Shown here: positions 1 through 7,598 of the stretch, in pieces
Layout: the number at the start of each line of letters is the position of its first letter
Numbering within the stretch: position 1 is the first letter of the stretch
Assembly: GCA_965221465.1 (NCBI GenBank)
Contig: OZ244892.1
Coordinates: forward strand, 4,402,001 to 4,466,000
Direction of reading: 5' to 3'
Source of the DNA: Azophilus sp965221465
GTDB lineage: Bacteria > Pseudomonadota > Gammaproteobacteria > Pseudomonadales > Azotimanducaceae
DNA length: 64,000 bases
Translations under genes and position numbers: made by a program
The notes under the pieces: generated by a model
The model's database searches: none
Told to the model about the DNA's origin: nothing
The model's input: only the letters and a program-made list of their open reading frames with translations

Positions 1-684
1 GGCGCCTTTCTCCAGCGCCTGAAAAATCTCGGCACCGGGCAGCATGGTGACCGATGCGCCGGCCTGCTCGATGACCTTGCCGCCGATGCCGGCAAAGCGG
101 ATCTTCAGGCCCTGCACGTCGGCCAGGCTGGTGACGGGTTGCCGAAACCAGCCGGCCGTCTCGGGCCCGGTGATGCCGCAGAGCACGATGTGCGCGTTCT
201 GCCGGGCGTAGAGCGCCTGACCCACTTCGCGGCCGCCGGCCTCGAACCACCAGGCGGCGTATTCCCAGGGCTCCATGCCGAAGGGCACGGCGCCGAGCAG
301 GGCGGATGCGGGAATGCGGCCCTGGTCGTAGCCGAGCCAGGTGTAGCCCGCTTCGACCTTGCCGTCGCGCACCGCTTCGGTGATCCCGAACGCCGGCACC
401 ACCTCCCCCGGCTCGAAAATGCGGATGTCCACCGCGCCTGCGGAAGCGGCGCGCAGCGAGTCGGTCACGTAGATCGGGTTGTCGCCGAGTACCGGCATGG
501 TGGTCTGGAACGAGAGAGGCAGGCGCCAGTACACGCGCCGTACCACCCCTGCGTCGGTGCCGGATGTCGCGGCGGCAGGTGCGCTTCCTGCAGGTCTGAG
601 CGCCAGGCTGGCGATCGTCCCGGCGAGAAAAGCTATTGCCACGGCGACCGCCGCGGAGGTGTTGGTGATCTTGCTGCGGCTCAT
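1..684 (-). CDS. TRAP transporter substrate-binding protein, DctP type (C-terminus off the left edge)
   Basis: The first 228 codons of a gene that runs off the left edge. The N-terminus is a hydrophobic export signal (AVAVAIAFLAGTIASLAL, about residues 12-29) followed by an Ala/Gly/Ser linker. Then come the features of DctP/TakP periplasmic receptors: FQTTMPVLGDNP, EAGYTWLGYDQGR and GLKIRFAGIGGKVIEQAGA. Such receptors capture organic acids in the periplasm and hand them to a QM membrane pair, which would lie outside the window. The start is the ATG at 682-684. Receptor type is clear; the ligand is unknown. The divergent sugar-acid kinase next door hints at a sugar-acid or keto-acid substrate, but that is inference. 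Confidence 0.85.
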   Translation of the reverse strand, partial: MSRSKITNTSAAVAVAIAFLAGTIASLALRPAGSAPAAATSGTDAGVVRRVYWRLPLSFQTTMPVLGDNPIYVTDSLRAASAGAVDIRIFEPGEVVPAFGITEAVRDGKVEAGYTWLGYDQGRIPASALLGAVPFGMEPWEYAAWWFEAGGREVGQALYARQNAHIVLCGITGPETAGWFRQPVTSLADVQGLKIRFAGIGGKVIEQAGASVTMLPGAEIFQALEKGA

Positions 685-768
685 CGTTACCTTTGGCAAT
701 CTGGCTGCCCGGCAGGCTCCCGGCTCGAGAACTCAACTGTAACCTGCCGGTTCGGCCGGGGCTACTAA

Positions 769-822
769 CCCGCATCTTTCACCAACTTCCTGCTGGGGAC
801 GCCGATGCACTCGCGACGACAG
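769..822 (+). repeat. R2 repeat, head fragment
   Basis: Starts CCCGCATCTTTCACCAACTT and continues CCTGCTGGGGACGCCGATGC, matching the left end of the complete R2 copies at 31502 and 40726. The right terminal inverted repeat is not found downstream, so this is a one-ended remnant. It lies in the 262-bp space between the divergent TRAP receptor and sugar kinase, where nothing else is apparent. Confidence 0.6.
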
Positions 823-946
823 TCGGGCCGGGATCTCGGGGCCGGGTCTCGCCCCGTTCGGCGGTTGTGGGCAAAATGGGAGACTTGGCGATCGAACCCG
901 GCAGGTTCGGGAAAGCCCGGCTCCCCCGCAGACAAGGATGTGACCG

Positions 947-1969
947 ATGGCGGATGTGGTTTGTTTCGGAGAGATCATGTTGCGGCTGACGGCCCCGGGC
1001 CACGAGCGCCTGTTGCAGTCGCCGCGCTTCGAAGCAGCGCTCGGCGGGGCGGAAGCGAACGTGGCGGTTGCCCTTGCGGGGTTCGGCGTCGATGTGGCCG
1101 TGGCTACCGCCTTGCCGGAAAACCCGCTGGGCGATGCCACGGTTGCCGCCCTGCGCGGATTCGGCGTCGATACGCGCAACGTCGCCCGCCGCGGGCAACG
1201 AATGGGCATCTACTTCGTCGAGACCGGGTCCGGCTATCTCGGCACCAGGGTGACCTACGATCGCACCGGGTCGGCACTGGCGACGGTTGAACCCGGCGAT
1301 TTCGACTGGCCCGCCATACTGGCCGGCGCCCGATGGCTGCACGTCACCGGCATCACACCCGCACTGAGCGAAGCGGCAGCGGACGCGACCCGCGCGGCGG
1401 TTGCGTGCGCCCGAACCCTCGGCGTCAGGGTTTCCTGCGATGCCAACTTCCGCAGCAAGCTCTGGAACTACGGTGCCTCACCCTCATCGGTGATGAAGGA
1501 ACTGGTCGCGGATGTGGACGTTCTGGTGGCCGGCGCCGACGACTTTCGCGAAATGTTCGGCATCGTTGCAGACGTGCCCGCGGGCAGCGACTACGGAGAC
1601 CTCTTCGAGGCGCTGAGCGGCAAGGCAATGACCGCGTTTTCCAACCTCTCGCTGGTGGCCGGTACCTGGCGGGACCTCCGCGGCGCCAACAGTAACGGCT
1701 GGTCGGGCTGCGTGCGTTCGCGTACCGGTTTCCACCGCGGCCGCTACTACGACATCCGCCACATCGCCGACCGCATCGGCACCGGCGATGCGTTTACCGC
1801 CGGGCTGATCCACCGCCTGATCGAGGGGGCGCCGCCGCCGCAGGCTCTCGAATTTGCGATTGCTGCGGGCTGTATCAATCATGCGATTCCCGGCGACTTC
1901 CACCGCACCGGTGTCGGCGAGATCGAGGCGCTGTCGAGCGGCGGGGCGTCGGCCCGTGTGCAGCGTTGA
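947..1969 (+). CDS. kdgK: PfkB-family sugar kinase, likely 2-keto-3-deoxygluconate kinase
   Basis: 340 residues, normal for ribokinase/PfkB enzymes, which phosphorylate a sugar with ATP. The N-terminal PfkB signature GGAEANVAVALAGFG lies at residues 33-47. The C-terminal nucleotide/catalytic signature GTGDAF is at 278-283, with D281 as the expected base. The opening CFGEIMLRL and SCDANFRSKLW in the middle are typical of KDG kinases. The ATG follows AAGGA with good spacing. The gene stands alone, divergent from a TRAP receptor. A role in hexuronate or KDG breakdown is inferred from similarity; fructokinase or another PfkB specificity cannot be excluded. Confidence 0.8.
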   Translation: MADVVCFGEIMLRLTAPGHERLLQSPRFEAALGGAEANVAVALAGFGVDVAVATALPENPLGDATVAALRGFGVDTRNVARRGQRMGIYFVETGSGYLGTRVTYDRTGSALATVEPGDFDWPAILAGARWLHVTGITPALSEAAADATRAAVACARTLGVRVSCDANFRSKLWNYGASPSSVMKELVADVDVLVAGADDFREMFGIVADVPAGSDYGDLFEALSGKAMTAFSNLSLVAGTWRDLRGANSNGWSGCVRSRTGFHRGRYYDIRHIADRIGTGDAFTAGLIHRLIEGAPPPQALEFAIAAGCINHAIPGDFHRTGVGEIEALSSGGASARVQR

Positions 1970-2038
1970 TTGAGGTGCGAATCCGCCGATCGAAGAATCC
2001 GACCGGCCGGCGCGTCTGCGGCGCCGATGCGGGTTCGC

Positions 2039-2066
2039 TTGATTTCGCGGAATCGTCTAGTAAAGT
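2039..2066 (+). promoter_or_regulatory. Candidate sigma70-like promoter for the pnt operon
   Basis: TTGATT, then 16 bases, then TAAAGT (each 4 of 6 to consensus), about 50 bp upstream of the pntAA start. Pattern match only. Confidence 0.4.
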
Positions 2067-2114
2067 CCTCGCTTTCGCCTTCCGGTCGGCAGCCGGAAAC
2101 CACCGGGGATATTC

Positions 2115-3242
2115 ATGCTGATAGCGACGCCCAAGGAAACCTGGCCCGGCGAACTGCGCGTGGCGCTCGTGCCGGCCGGCGTCAGGAAGCTGGTGGCGGC
2201 CGGGTTCGAGGTGGCCGTCGAAGCCGGCGCGGGGATGGCAGCCGGCTATCCCGACGGCGAATACGAAGCCGCGGGTGCGGCAGTGCGTGCGGACCGGACG
2301 GCATTGCTCGGCGCAGCAGACATCGTGTTGAGGGTGCGCAAGCCCGATTCGGCCGAGACGGCGCTGCTCGAGCCGGGCTGCGTTCACATCAGTTTCCTCG
2401 ACCCGTTCAACGAGAAGCCCCTGGTCGAATCGCTCGCCACGCGGGGCGTGACGCTGATTTCCATGGAGATGATTCCGCGCACCACCACGGCGCAGAAAAT
2501 GGACGCGCTCTCTTCCCAGGCAAACCTGGCCGGTTATGTGACGGTCGTGCTGGCGGCTCATCACAGCCGCAAGGTCTTTCCGATGATGATGACACCGGCG
2601 GGCACCATTGCCCCTTCGCGGGTCTTCGTCATCGGCGCCGGTGTGGCCGGACTGCAGGCCATTGCCACTGCCAGACGGCTCGGCGCGAGGGTGGAAGCCT
2701 TCGATACGCGTCCGGTGGTGGCCGAGCAGGTACGTTCGCTCGGCGCAAAGTTCGTCGAGATCGACCTCGGCGAAATCGGACAGACCGAGCAGGGTTATGC
2801 GCAGGAATTGACGCCCGAACAGCTCGAAATGCAGAAGGACGGGCAGAAGCAGGTCATCGCCCGGTCCGATGTCGTCATTACCACGGCCCAGGTGTTCGGC
2901 CGCCCGGCGCCGCGCATCGTCACGGCCGACATGCTCGGCGCCATGCAGCCCGGCAGTGTGGTCGTGGACATGGCGGTGGAGTCCGGAGGCAATGTGGAAG
3001 GTTCCGTGGCGGGGGAGGCGGTCGAAGTCGACGGCGTCCGCATCGTCGGCCTCGGCAACCTGCCCTCCGAAGTGTGCAGGCACGCCAGCGACATGTACTC
3101 GGCCAACCTGGTCAACCTGCTCGAAGAGTTCTGGGACGTCGAGGGGAAGGTCCTCGACATCGACCCGGAGAACGAGATTGCCGCCGGATGCGTGATCGCC
3201 CGGGACGGCCGAATCGTCAACCAGACCATCGCTGACCTCTGA
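2115..3242 (+). CDS. pntAA: NAD(P)+ transhydrogenase alpha subunit, NAD(H)-binding part
   Basis: 375 residues forming the soluble dI domain of the proton-translocating transhydrogenase, which moves hydride between NADH and NADP+ using the proton gradient. It begins MLIATPKETWPGELRVALVP, typical of the AlaDH/PNT N-terminal domain. The Rossmann NAD site VFVIGAGVAGLQAIATARRL lies in the middle. A QGYAQELTPEQLEMQ mobile-loop segment and VVVDMAVESGGNVEGS follow. Alpha is split into two genes here, as in many alphaproteobacteria and some gammaproteobacteria. It leads the operon pntAA-pntAB-pntB (11-bp gap to pntAB). GGGGAT precedes the ATG. Confidence 0.95.
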   Translation: MLIATPKETWPGELRVALVPAGVRKLVAAGFEVAVEAGAGMAAGYPDGEYEAAGAAVRADRTALLGAADIVLRVRKPDSAETALLEPGCVHISFLDPFNEKPLVESLATRGVTLISMEMIPRTTTAQKMDALSSQANLAGYVTVVLAAHHSRKVFPMMMTPAGTIAPSRVFVIGAGVAGLQAIATARRLGARVEAFDTRPVVAEQVRSLGAKFVEIDLGEIGQTEQGYAQELTPEQLEMQKDGQKQVIARSDVVITTAQVFGRPAPRIVTADMLGAMQPGSVVVDMAVESGGNVEGSVAGEAVEVDGVRIVGLGNLPSEVCRHASDMYSANLVNLLEEFWDVEGKVLDIDPENEIAAGCVIARDGRIVNQTIADL

Positions 3243-3253
3243 CGGAGGGAGAC

Positions 3254-3559
3254 ATGGAAGCCGTATTCCTCGCCCTTGTACTGATGCTGTCGATTTTCCT
3301 TGGCTTCGAGTTGATCTCGAAAGTGCCGGCGACCCTGCATACGCCACTGATGTCCGGCGCCAACGCCATTTCCGGCATCACCATCGTCGGTGCACTGATC
3401 TCCGCCGGCGCCGGGCTTGCCGAGGCGGCCACCTGGCTGGGTGCCCTGGCCGTCACCTTCGCAACCGTCAACGTGGTGGGCGGCTACCTGGTGACCAATC
3501 GCATGCTGGGGATGTTTCGCAAGAAGGACGACAAGGCGAAGCCCGGAGCGGCGTCGTGA
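3254..3559 (+). CDS. pntAB: NAD(P)+ transhydrogenase alpha subunit, membrane part
   Basis: 101 residues with three predicted hydrophobic helices, including the pattern ELISKVPATLHTPLMSGANA that marks the alpha membrane domain, and a basic C-terminus (RKKDDKAKPG). It supplies part of the proton channel (dII) of the transhydrogenase. A strong GGAGGGA ribosome-binding site precedes the ATG. Its stop overlaps the next start (GTGA), which points to translational coupling with pntB. Confidence 0.95.
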   Translation: MEAVFLALVLMLSIFLGFELISKVPATLHTPLMSGANAISGITIVGALISAGAGLAEAATWLGALAVTFATVNVVGGYLVTNRMLGMFRKKDDKAKPGAAS

Positions 3560-4917
3560 CCCTCGAGTTCATCAATGTCTGGTACATCGTCGCTGCGGCG
3601 CTGTTCGTATTCGGGCTGAAGCAGCTCAGTTCCCCTGCCACGGCCGTGCGGGGCAATCTCCTGTCTGCCATCGGCATGCTGATCGCCGTGGTGGTGACGC
3701 TCTTTTCCCAGGAGATTCTCGAGTTCCGCTGGATACTGGTGGCCGCCGCGGTGGGCGCGATCATCGGCGCCACCGCGGCGCAGCGCGTCGCCATGACTGC
3801 AATGCCGGAAATGGTGGCCCTGTTCAACGGCTCCGGGGGCGTTGCGAGCCTGCTGGTCGGCTGGTCCGCGCTCTACAGCACGGGCAACACCACCTTCACC
3901 GACATTACCATCCTGCTCTCCATTCTCATCGGCGGGGTGACTTTTTCCGGCAGCATCGTCGCCTGGGGCAAGCTGTCAGAGGTGATGACCAGCCGCGCCA
4001 TCGTGTTCGGCGCCCAACGCCTGGTCAACGCCCTCATTCTCGCTGCCCTGGTGGCGAGCGGTGTGCTTTTCTGCATGGAACCGAGCGTCCAGTCGCCCTA
4101 CCTGTATGCCGTCGTGGGCCTGAGTTTCCTGTTCGGCGTCATGGCGGTGATGCCCATCGGCGGCGCAGACATGCCCGTGGTGATCTCGCTCTTGAATTCC
4201 TACTCGGGCTTGGCCGCCTGCGCGGCGGGATTCGCAATCAACAACAACATCCTCATCGTCGCCGGGTCGCTGGTGGGGGCGGCCGGCATCATTCTCACCA
4301 ACATCATGTGCAAGGCCATGAACCGCTCGCTTGCAAACGTGCTGTTCTCCGGGTTCGGCGCGGTGAAGACAGCGACGCGGGTGGAAGGCGAGGTGAAGCC
4401 CATCGACGCGGAAGACGCCTACCTGATCCTCGAAGCCGCCTCGTCGGTGACCTTCGTGCCCGGTTACGGCATGGCGGTTGCCCAGGCACAGCACGTGGTG
4501 CGCGAACTCGGCGAGATCCTCGAGAACAACGGGGCCGAAGTCTCCTTCGCCATCCACCCGGTTGCCGGCCGCATGCCCGGGCACATGAACGTGCTGCTGG
4601 CCGAGGCCAACGTCTCCTACGACCAGCTCGTTGAAATGGACGACATCAACCCGCGCATCGGCAACATCGACGTGGCCGTGGTGATCGGCGCCAACGATGT
4701 CGTGAATCCGGCAGCCCGGCAGGACGAGAACAGCCCCATCTACGGCATGCCGATCATCAACGTCGACCATGCCCGCACCGTTTTCGTGCTGAAGCGCTCC
4801 ATGGCCTCCGGTTTTTCGGGCGTGGACAATCCGCTGTTCTTCGGCGAGAACACCCGCATGCTGTTCGGCGACGCCAAGGCATCGATCTCCGGCATCGTCG
4901 CCGCCTTCAAGGGTTGA
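3556..4917 (+). CDS. pntB: NAD(P)+ transhydrogenase beta subunit
   Basis: 453 residues, close to the usual 460. The N-terminal half is a bundle of hydrophobic helices (rest of dII). The C-terminal half is the NADP(H)-binding dIII domain, recognised by VPGYGMAVAQAQHVVREL, HPVAGRMPGHMNVLLAEA, VVIGANDVVNPAA and KRSMASGFSGVDNPLF. It completes the enzyme that makes NADPH at the expense of the proton-motive force. Starts with GTG inside the pntAB stop. A partial R1 repeat follows, and no clear terminator was seen. Confidence 0.96.
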   Translation: MTLEFINVWYIVAAALFVFGLKQLSSPATAVRGNLLSAIGMLIAVVVTLFSQEILEFRWILVAAAVGAIIGATAAQRVAMTAMPEMVALFNGSGGVASLLVGWSALYSTGNTTFTDITILLSILIGGVTFSGSIVAWGKLSEVMTSRAIVFGAQRLVNALILAALVASGVLFCMEPSVQSPYLYAVVGLSFLFGVMAVMPIGGADMPVVISLLNSYSGLAACAAGFAINNNILIVAGSLVGAAGIILTNIMCKAMNRSLANVLFSGFGAVKTATRVEGEVKPIDAEDAYLILEAASSVTFVPGYGMAVAQAQHVVRELGEILENNGAEVSFAIHPVAGRMPGHMNVLLAEANVSYDQLVEMDDINPRIGNIDVAVVIGANDVVNPAARQDENSPIYGMPIINVDHARTVFVLKRSMASGFSGVDNPLFFGENTRMLFGDAKASISGIVAAFKG

Positions 4918-4932
4918 TGCGAGTCGAAAAAC

Positions 4933-5056
4933 CGGCGCGCCATTCGGCGAGCCGTATGCATGTACCGTATAGCTGCTCTCGGTGTCGGATCGAAGGCCAT
5001 GTTTGCCACGCTAACGAATTCAACAAAATCAATTGCTTGGAAAAAGTGTTCCATGG
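4933..5056 (-). repeat. R1 repeat, partial copy (A)
   Basis: Read on the minus strand it starts with the R1 head (ATGGAACACTTTTTCCAAGC, then a GATTTTGTTGAATTC segment) and runs through the TTCGATCCG block into the first arm of the internal inverted repeat before stopping. The second half is absent. It fills nearly all of the space between pntB and the phosphatase gene. Confidence 0.75.
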
Positions 5057-5069
5057 AAGTTGAACCCCG

Positions 5070-5897
5070 GTGACGGCTCAGGTTGGGGATGAGGCGCGAG
5101 CGAGGCTGCTGCCCCTGGAGGGCGGCCGCAACTTCCGCGACCTGGGCGGCTATCGGGCTGCGGACGGGCGCACCGTCCGATGGGGGCAGGTCTACCGAGC
5201 CGGGTCGACGATCAATCTCACCGACGCGGATTACCGCCACCTGGCCGGGCGCGGCCTGCGCGTGGTCTGCGACTTTCGCTCCAACGAAGAACGGACCGAC
5301 GAGCCCGCGCAGTGGTCGGAAATTGCGGGGATCGACTATCGTACCTGGGACTACTCCCGCGATCGCGGCGAGGAAGGTTTCAGGAGCCTGGCGGAGTCGC
5401 TCCGACAGCCCGGTCTGACCACCGAAAACGTGCGCACGATCATGCTCGAGTCCTACCAGGACATCGTCGAGCGCCACAAGGACCGGTTTCGCGAAGTCTT
5501 CGTTTGCCTGGCCGATGGTGAAGTCCCGCTGGTCTTCAACTGTTCTGCCGGCAAGGACCGTACCGGCATTGCCGCCGCCCTCGTTCTTACCGCGCTCGGT
5601 GTGGGTCGTGACGACATCGTCCGGGACTATGCGCTCAGCGAACGGGTTTGCGACTTCGAGGCCGAATTGCTCCACTCGAACCTGGGCGAGCAGGCTCGCA
5701 AGGACGATCTGTTCAAATGGGTTGCCAGCACACCCGTGGAGGTGTTGCGGCCGCTCCTGCGCTCCGACCCGGCCTACATGGAACACGCGTTTGCGTACCT
5801 GGATGCGAACCACGGTGGCGCGATGGGATATGTCCGCACGACACTCGGGATCGATGACGCTGCGCTGGGGCGCATTCGCGACTGCTTGCTGGAATAG
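5070..5897 (+). CDS. Tyrosine/phosphoinositide phosphatase, IphP family
   Basis: 275 residues of the IphP-like protein tyrosine phosphatase family. NFRDLGGYRAADGR near residue 20 is the family hallmark. The catalytic P-loop CSAGKDRTG has C158 as nucleophile and R164 as phosphate-binding arginine (CX5R). No signal peptide is seen, so it is probably cytoplasmic. The start is GTG: an in-frame stop lies 9 bases upstream, so the frame cannot begin earlier. GGAAG is about 10 bases upstream, right at the edge of repeat R1-A. A nitroreductase gene follows after 18 bp and may be co-transcribed. The physiological substrate is unknown. Confidence 0.85.
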   Translation: MTAQVGDEARARLLPLEGGRNFRDLGGYRAADGRTVRWGQVYRAGSTINLTDADYRHLAGRGLRVVCDFRSNEERTDEPAQWSEIAGIDYRTWDYSRDRGEEGFRSLAESLRQPGLTTENVRTIMLESYQDIVERHKDRFREVFVCLADGEVPLVFNCSAGKDRTGIAAALVLTALGVGRDDIVRDYALSERVCDFEAELLHSNLGEQARKDDLFKWVASTPVEVLRPLLRSDPAYMEHAFAYLDANHGGAMGYVRTTLGIDDAALGRIRDCLLE

Positions 5898-5915
5898 GAA
5901 AGAGGGCTGATACCC

Positions 5916-6581
5916 GTGGAACTCTACGACGTCATGCGCACGACCTTTGCCGCCCGGGAATTCACCGACGACCCGGTGCCGGATGCGGTGTTGCACAGGA
6001 TTCTCGACAACGCCCGGTTTGCCGCGAGCGGCGGCAACCGGCAAGGATGGCGTGTACTGGTGGTCAGGGAAGCCGCTACCCGCGAAATGCTGGCAGCGCT
6101 GATCGAACCCACCATGAAGCGCTACCTGGCGCAGACGGCGGCCGGCGAGGCGCCGTTCAACACGATCGATGAATCCCGGGTTTCGGAGGAGCAGATCGCT
6201 GCGGTGAAGCCGTCGCGCCGCTACATCGAGAATGTGGTCAACGCGCCGGTCATCCTGCTGGTATTCGTCGACCTCGGTGTCGTCGCTTCCTTCGACAGCG
6301 GCCTCGACCGGGTGGGCGTGATTTCCGGCGCATCGGTCTACACGCTGGTTCAGAACATCCTGCTCGCCGCCCGCAACGAGGGATACGGCGGTACCTTGAC
6401 CACGTTCGCGGCTCCCGAAGAAGCGGCATTGCGGGGCCACCTCGGCGTTCCCGATCGAATGGCGTTTGCGGCCATGATTCCTCTGGGTCGCCCGGTGCGG
6501 CAACTGACCCGGCTGAAGCGCAAGCCCGTGGAGGATATCGCCTGCCTGGAACGGTGGGACGGCCCCGGGCTCCAGAGTTGA
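5916..6581 (+). CDS. Nitroreductase-family flavoprotein
   Basis: 221 residues. The N-terminal MRTTFAAREFTDDPVP followed by ARFAASGGNRQGWRVLVV is the FMN-binding start of the nitroreductase/FRP fold. NILLAARNEGYGGTLTT and MIPLGRPVR are the matching C-terminal blocks. Enzymes of this family are FMN- and NAD(P)H-dependent reductases of nitro compounds, quinones or enones. GTG start with AGAGGG upstream. It sits between the phosphatase and the molybdenum hydroxylase operon. A redox role with that operon is possible but unproven. Confidence 0.85.
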   Translation: MELYDVMRTTFAAREFTDDPVPDAVLHRILDNARFAASGGNRQGWRVLVVREAATREMLAALIEPTMKRYLAQTAAGEAPFNTIDESRVSEEQIAAVKPSRRYIENVVNAPVILLVFVDLGVVASFDSGLDRVGVISGASVYTLVQNILLAARNEGYGGTLTTFAAPEEAALRGHLGVPDRMAFAAMIPLGRPVRQLTRLKRKPVEDIACLERWDGPGLQS

Positions 6582-6605
6582 GCCACCCCTCCGTTCGCGC
6601 TTCGG

Positions 6606-6634
6606 TTGAAACATCCGACGCCGGGCTGTAATTT
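6606..6634 (+). promoter_or_regulatory. Candidate promoter of the molybdenum hydroxylase operon
   Basis: TTGAAA (5 of 6) lies just before TGTAATTT. Read as TGTAAT (5 of 6) the spacer is 15 bases; read as TAATTT (3 of 6) it is 17. It is the only such pair in the 80-bp gap ahead of the coxG-like gene. Confidence 0.4.
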
Positions 6635-6661
6635 CTCCTTGGGGCATTTCAGGGGGACGGC

Positions 6662-7120
6662 GTGGACCAATCCGGCGAGTACCGCATACCGGCCGAGCGG
6701 GGCGCGGTCTGGCGGGCGCTCAACGACCCGGCGGTGCTGGGTCGATGCATCGAAGGTTGCCGCTCCATCGAGAAGCGTGCCGAAGACGAATACGCCGCTG
6801 TCGTCCGGGCCAGGGTGGGCCCGGTGCGCGCCACCTTCAACGCCACCCTGCAACTCACCGACGTCAACCCCCCGGAGAGCTACACGATCAACGTGGCAGT
6901 CAAGGGTGGGCCGGCCGGCTTTGCCCGGGGGTCGGCGACGGTGTCCCTGGCCCCGGACGACGATGCGACGGTACTCCGCTATGCGGCAACCGCAAACGTC
7001 GGCGGCAAGCTGGCGCAGATCGGGTCGCGGCTGATCGATGGCGCGGCGCGCAAGATGGCAGACGATTTCTTCAAGGCGTTTCATCTGGAAATGAGTGAAC
7101 CGGCGGCAGAAAGGATTTGA
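6662..7120 (+). CDS. CoxG-like SRPBCC protein
   Basis: 152 residues, the usual size of the CO dehydrogenase subunit G family. These lipid/hydrophobe-binding START-like proteins are encoded with molybdenum hydroxylases and are implicated in their maturation or membrane recruitment. The pattern GEYRIPAERGAVWRALNDP at the N-terminus, then VLGRCIEGCRS and VGGKLAQIGSRLIDGAA near the C-terminus, is diagnostic. GTG start with AGGGGGA five bases upstream. First gene of a tight four-gene operon; the ribosome-binding site of the next gene lies within its last codons. Confidence 0.88.
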   Translation: MDQSGEYRIPAERGAVWRALNDPAVLGRCIEGCRSIEKRAEDEYAAVVRARVGPVRATFNATLQLTDVNPPESYTINVAVKGGPAGFARGSATVSLAPDDDATVLRYAATANVGGKLAQIGSRLIDGAARKMADDFFKAFHLEMSEPAAERI

Positions 7121-7124
7121 CGAA

Positions 7125-7598
7125 ATGAACATGACGATAACGGTGAACGGCACATCCCACGCACTGGATGTGCCGTCGAACACGCTGCTGGTGGATCTGC
7201 TGCGGGAACGATTGCAATTGACCGGCACCCACGTGGGTTGCGACACCAGCCAGTGCGGCGCCTGCACCGTGCACCTCGACGGGCGCGCCGTGAAAGCCTG
7301 CAGCCTGTTCGCGGCCCAGGCGGACGGTCGCTCGGTGACCACGATCGAAGGTATCGGCAAGCCGGGTGCGCTCCACCCGATGCAGGAGGCGTTCAGGAAT
7401 TGTCACGGCCTGCAGTGCGGCTTCTGCACGCCGGGCATGGTCATGCGGGCCATCGACCTCGTCCGGCAGGGGGATGGGCTCGATTCCGAAGCGGTCCGCA
7501 AGGGGCTCGAAGGCAACCTGTGCCGCTGCACGGGCTACCACAACATCGTCCGGGCGGTGCTCGAAGGCCAGGCGTCCATGGGTGGGAATCATGAGTGA
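7125..7598 (+). CDS. Molybdenum hydroxylase [2Fe-2S] subunit (CoxS-like)
   Basis: 157 residues carrying two iron-sulfur clusters. The plant-type cluster uses C39, C44, C47 and C59 (GCDTSQCGACT). The second uses C98, C101, C133 and C135 (QCGFC and LCRCTG). It passes electrons from the molybdenum cofactor subunit to the FAD subunit. I start it at the ATG after AAAGGA; a GTG 30 bases upstream would run into the coxG-like gene. Its end overlaps the next start by 8 bp (ATGAGTGA), so the stoichiometry is likely set by coupling. Confidence 0.93.
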   Translation: MNMTITVNGTSHALDVPSNTLLVDLLRERLQLTGTHVGCDTSQCGACTVHLDGRAVKACSLFAAQADGRSVTTIEGIGKPGALHPMQEAFRNCHGLQCGFCTPGMVMRAIDLVRQGDGLDSEAVRKGLEGNLCRCTGYHNIVRAVLEGQASMGGNHE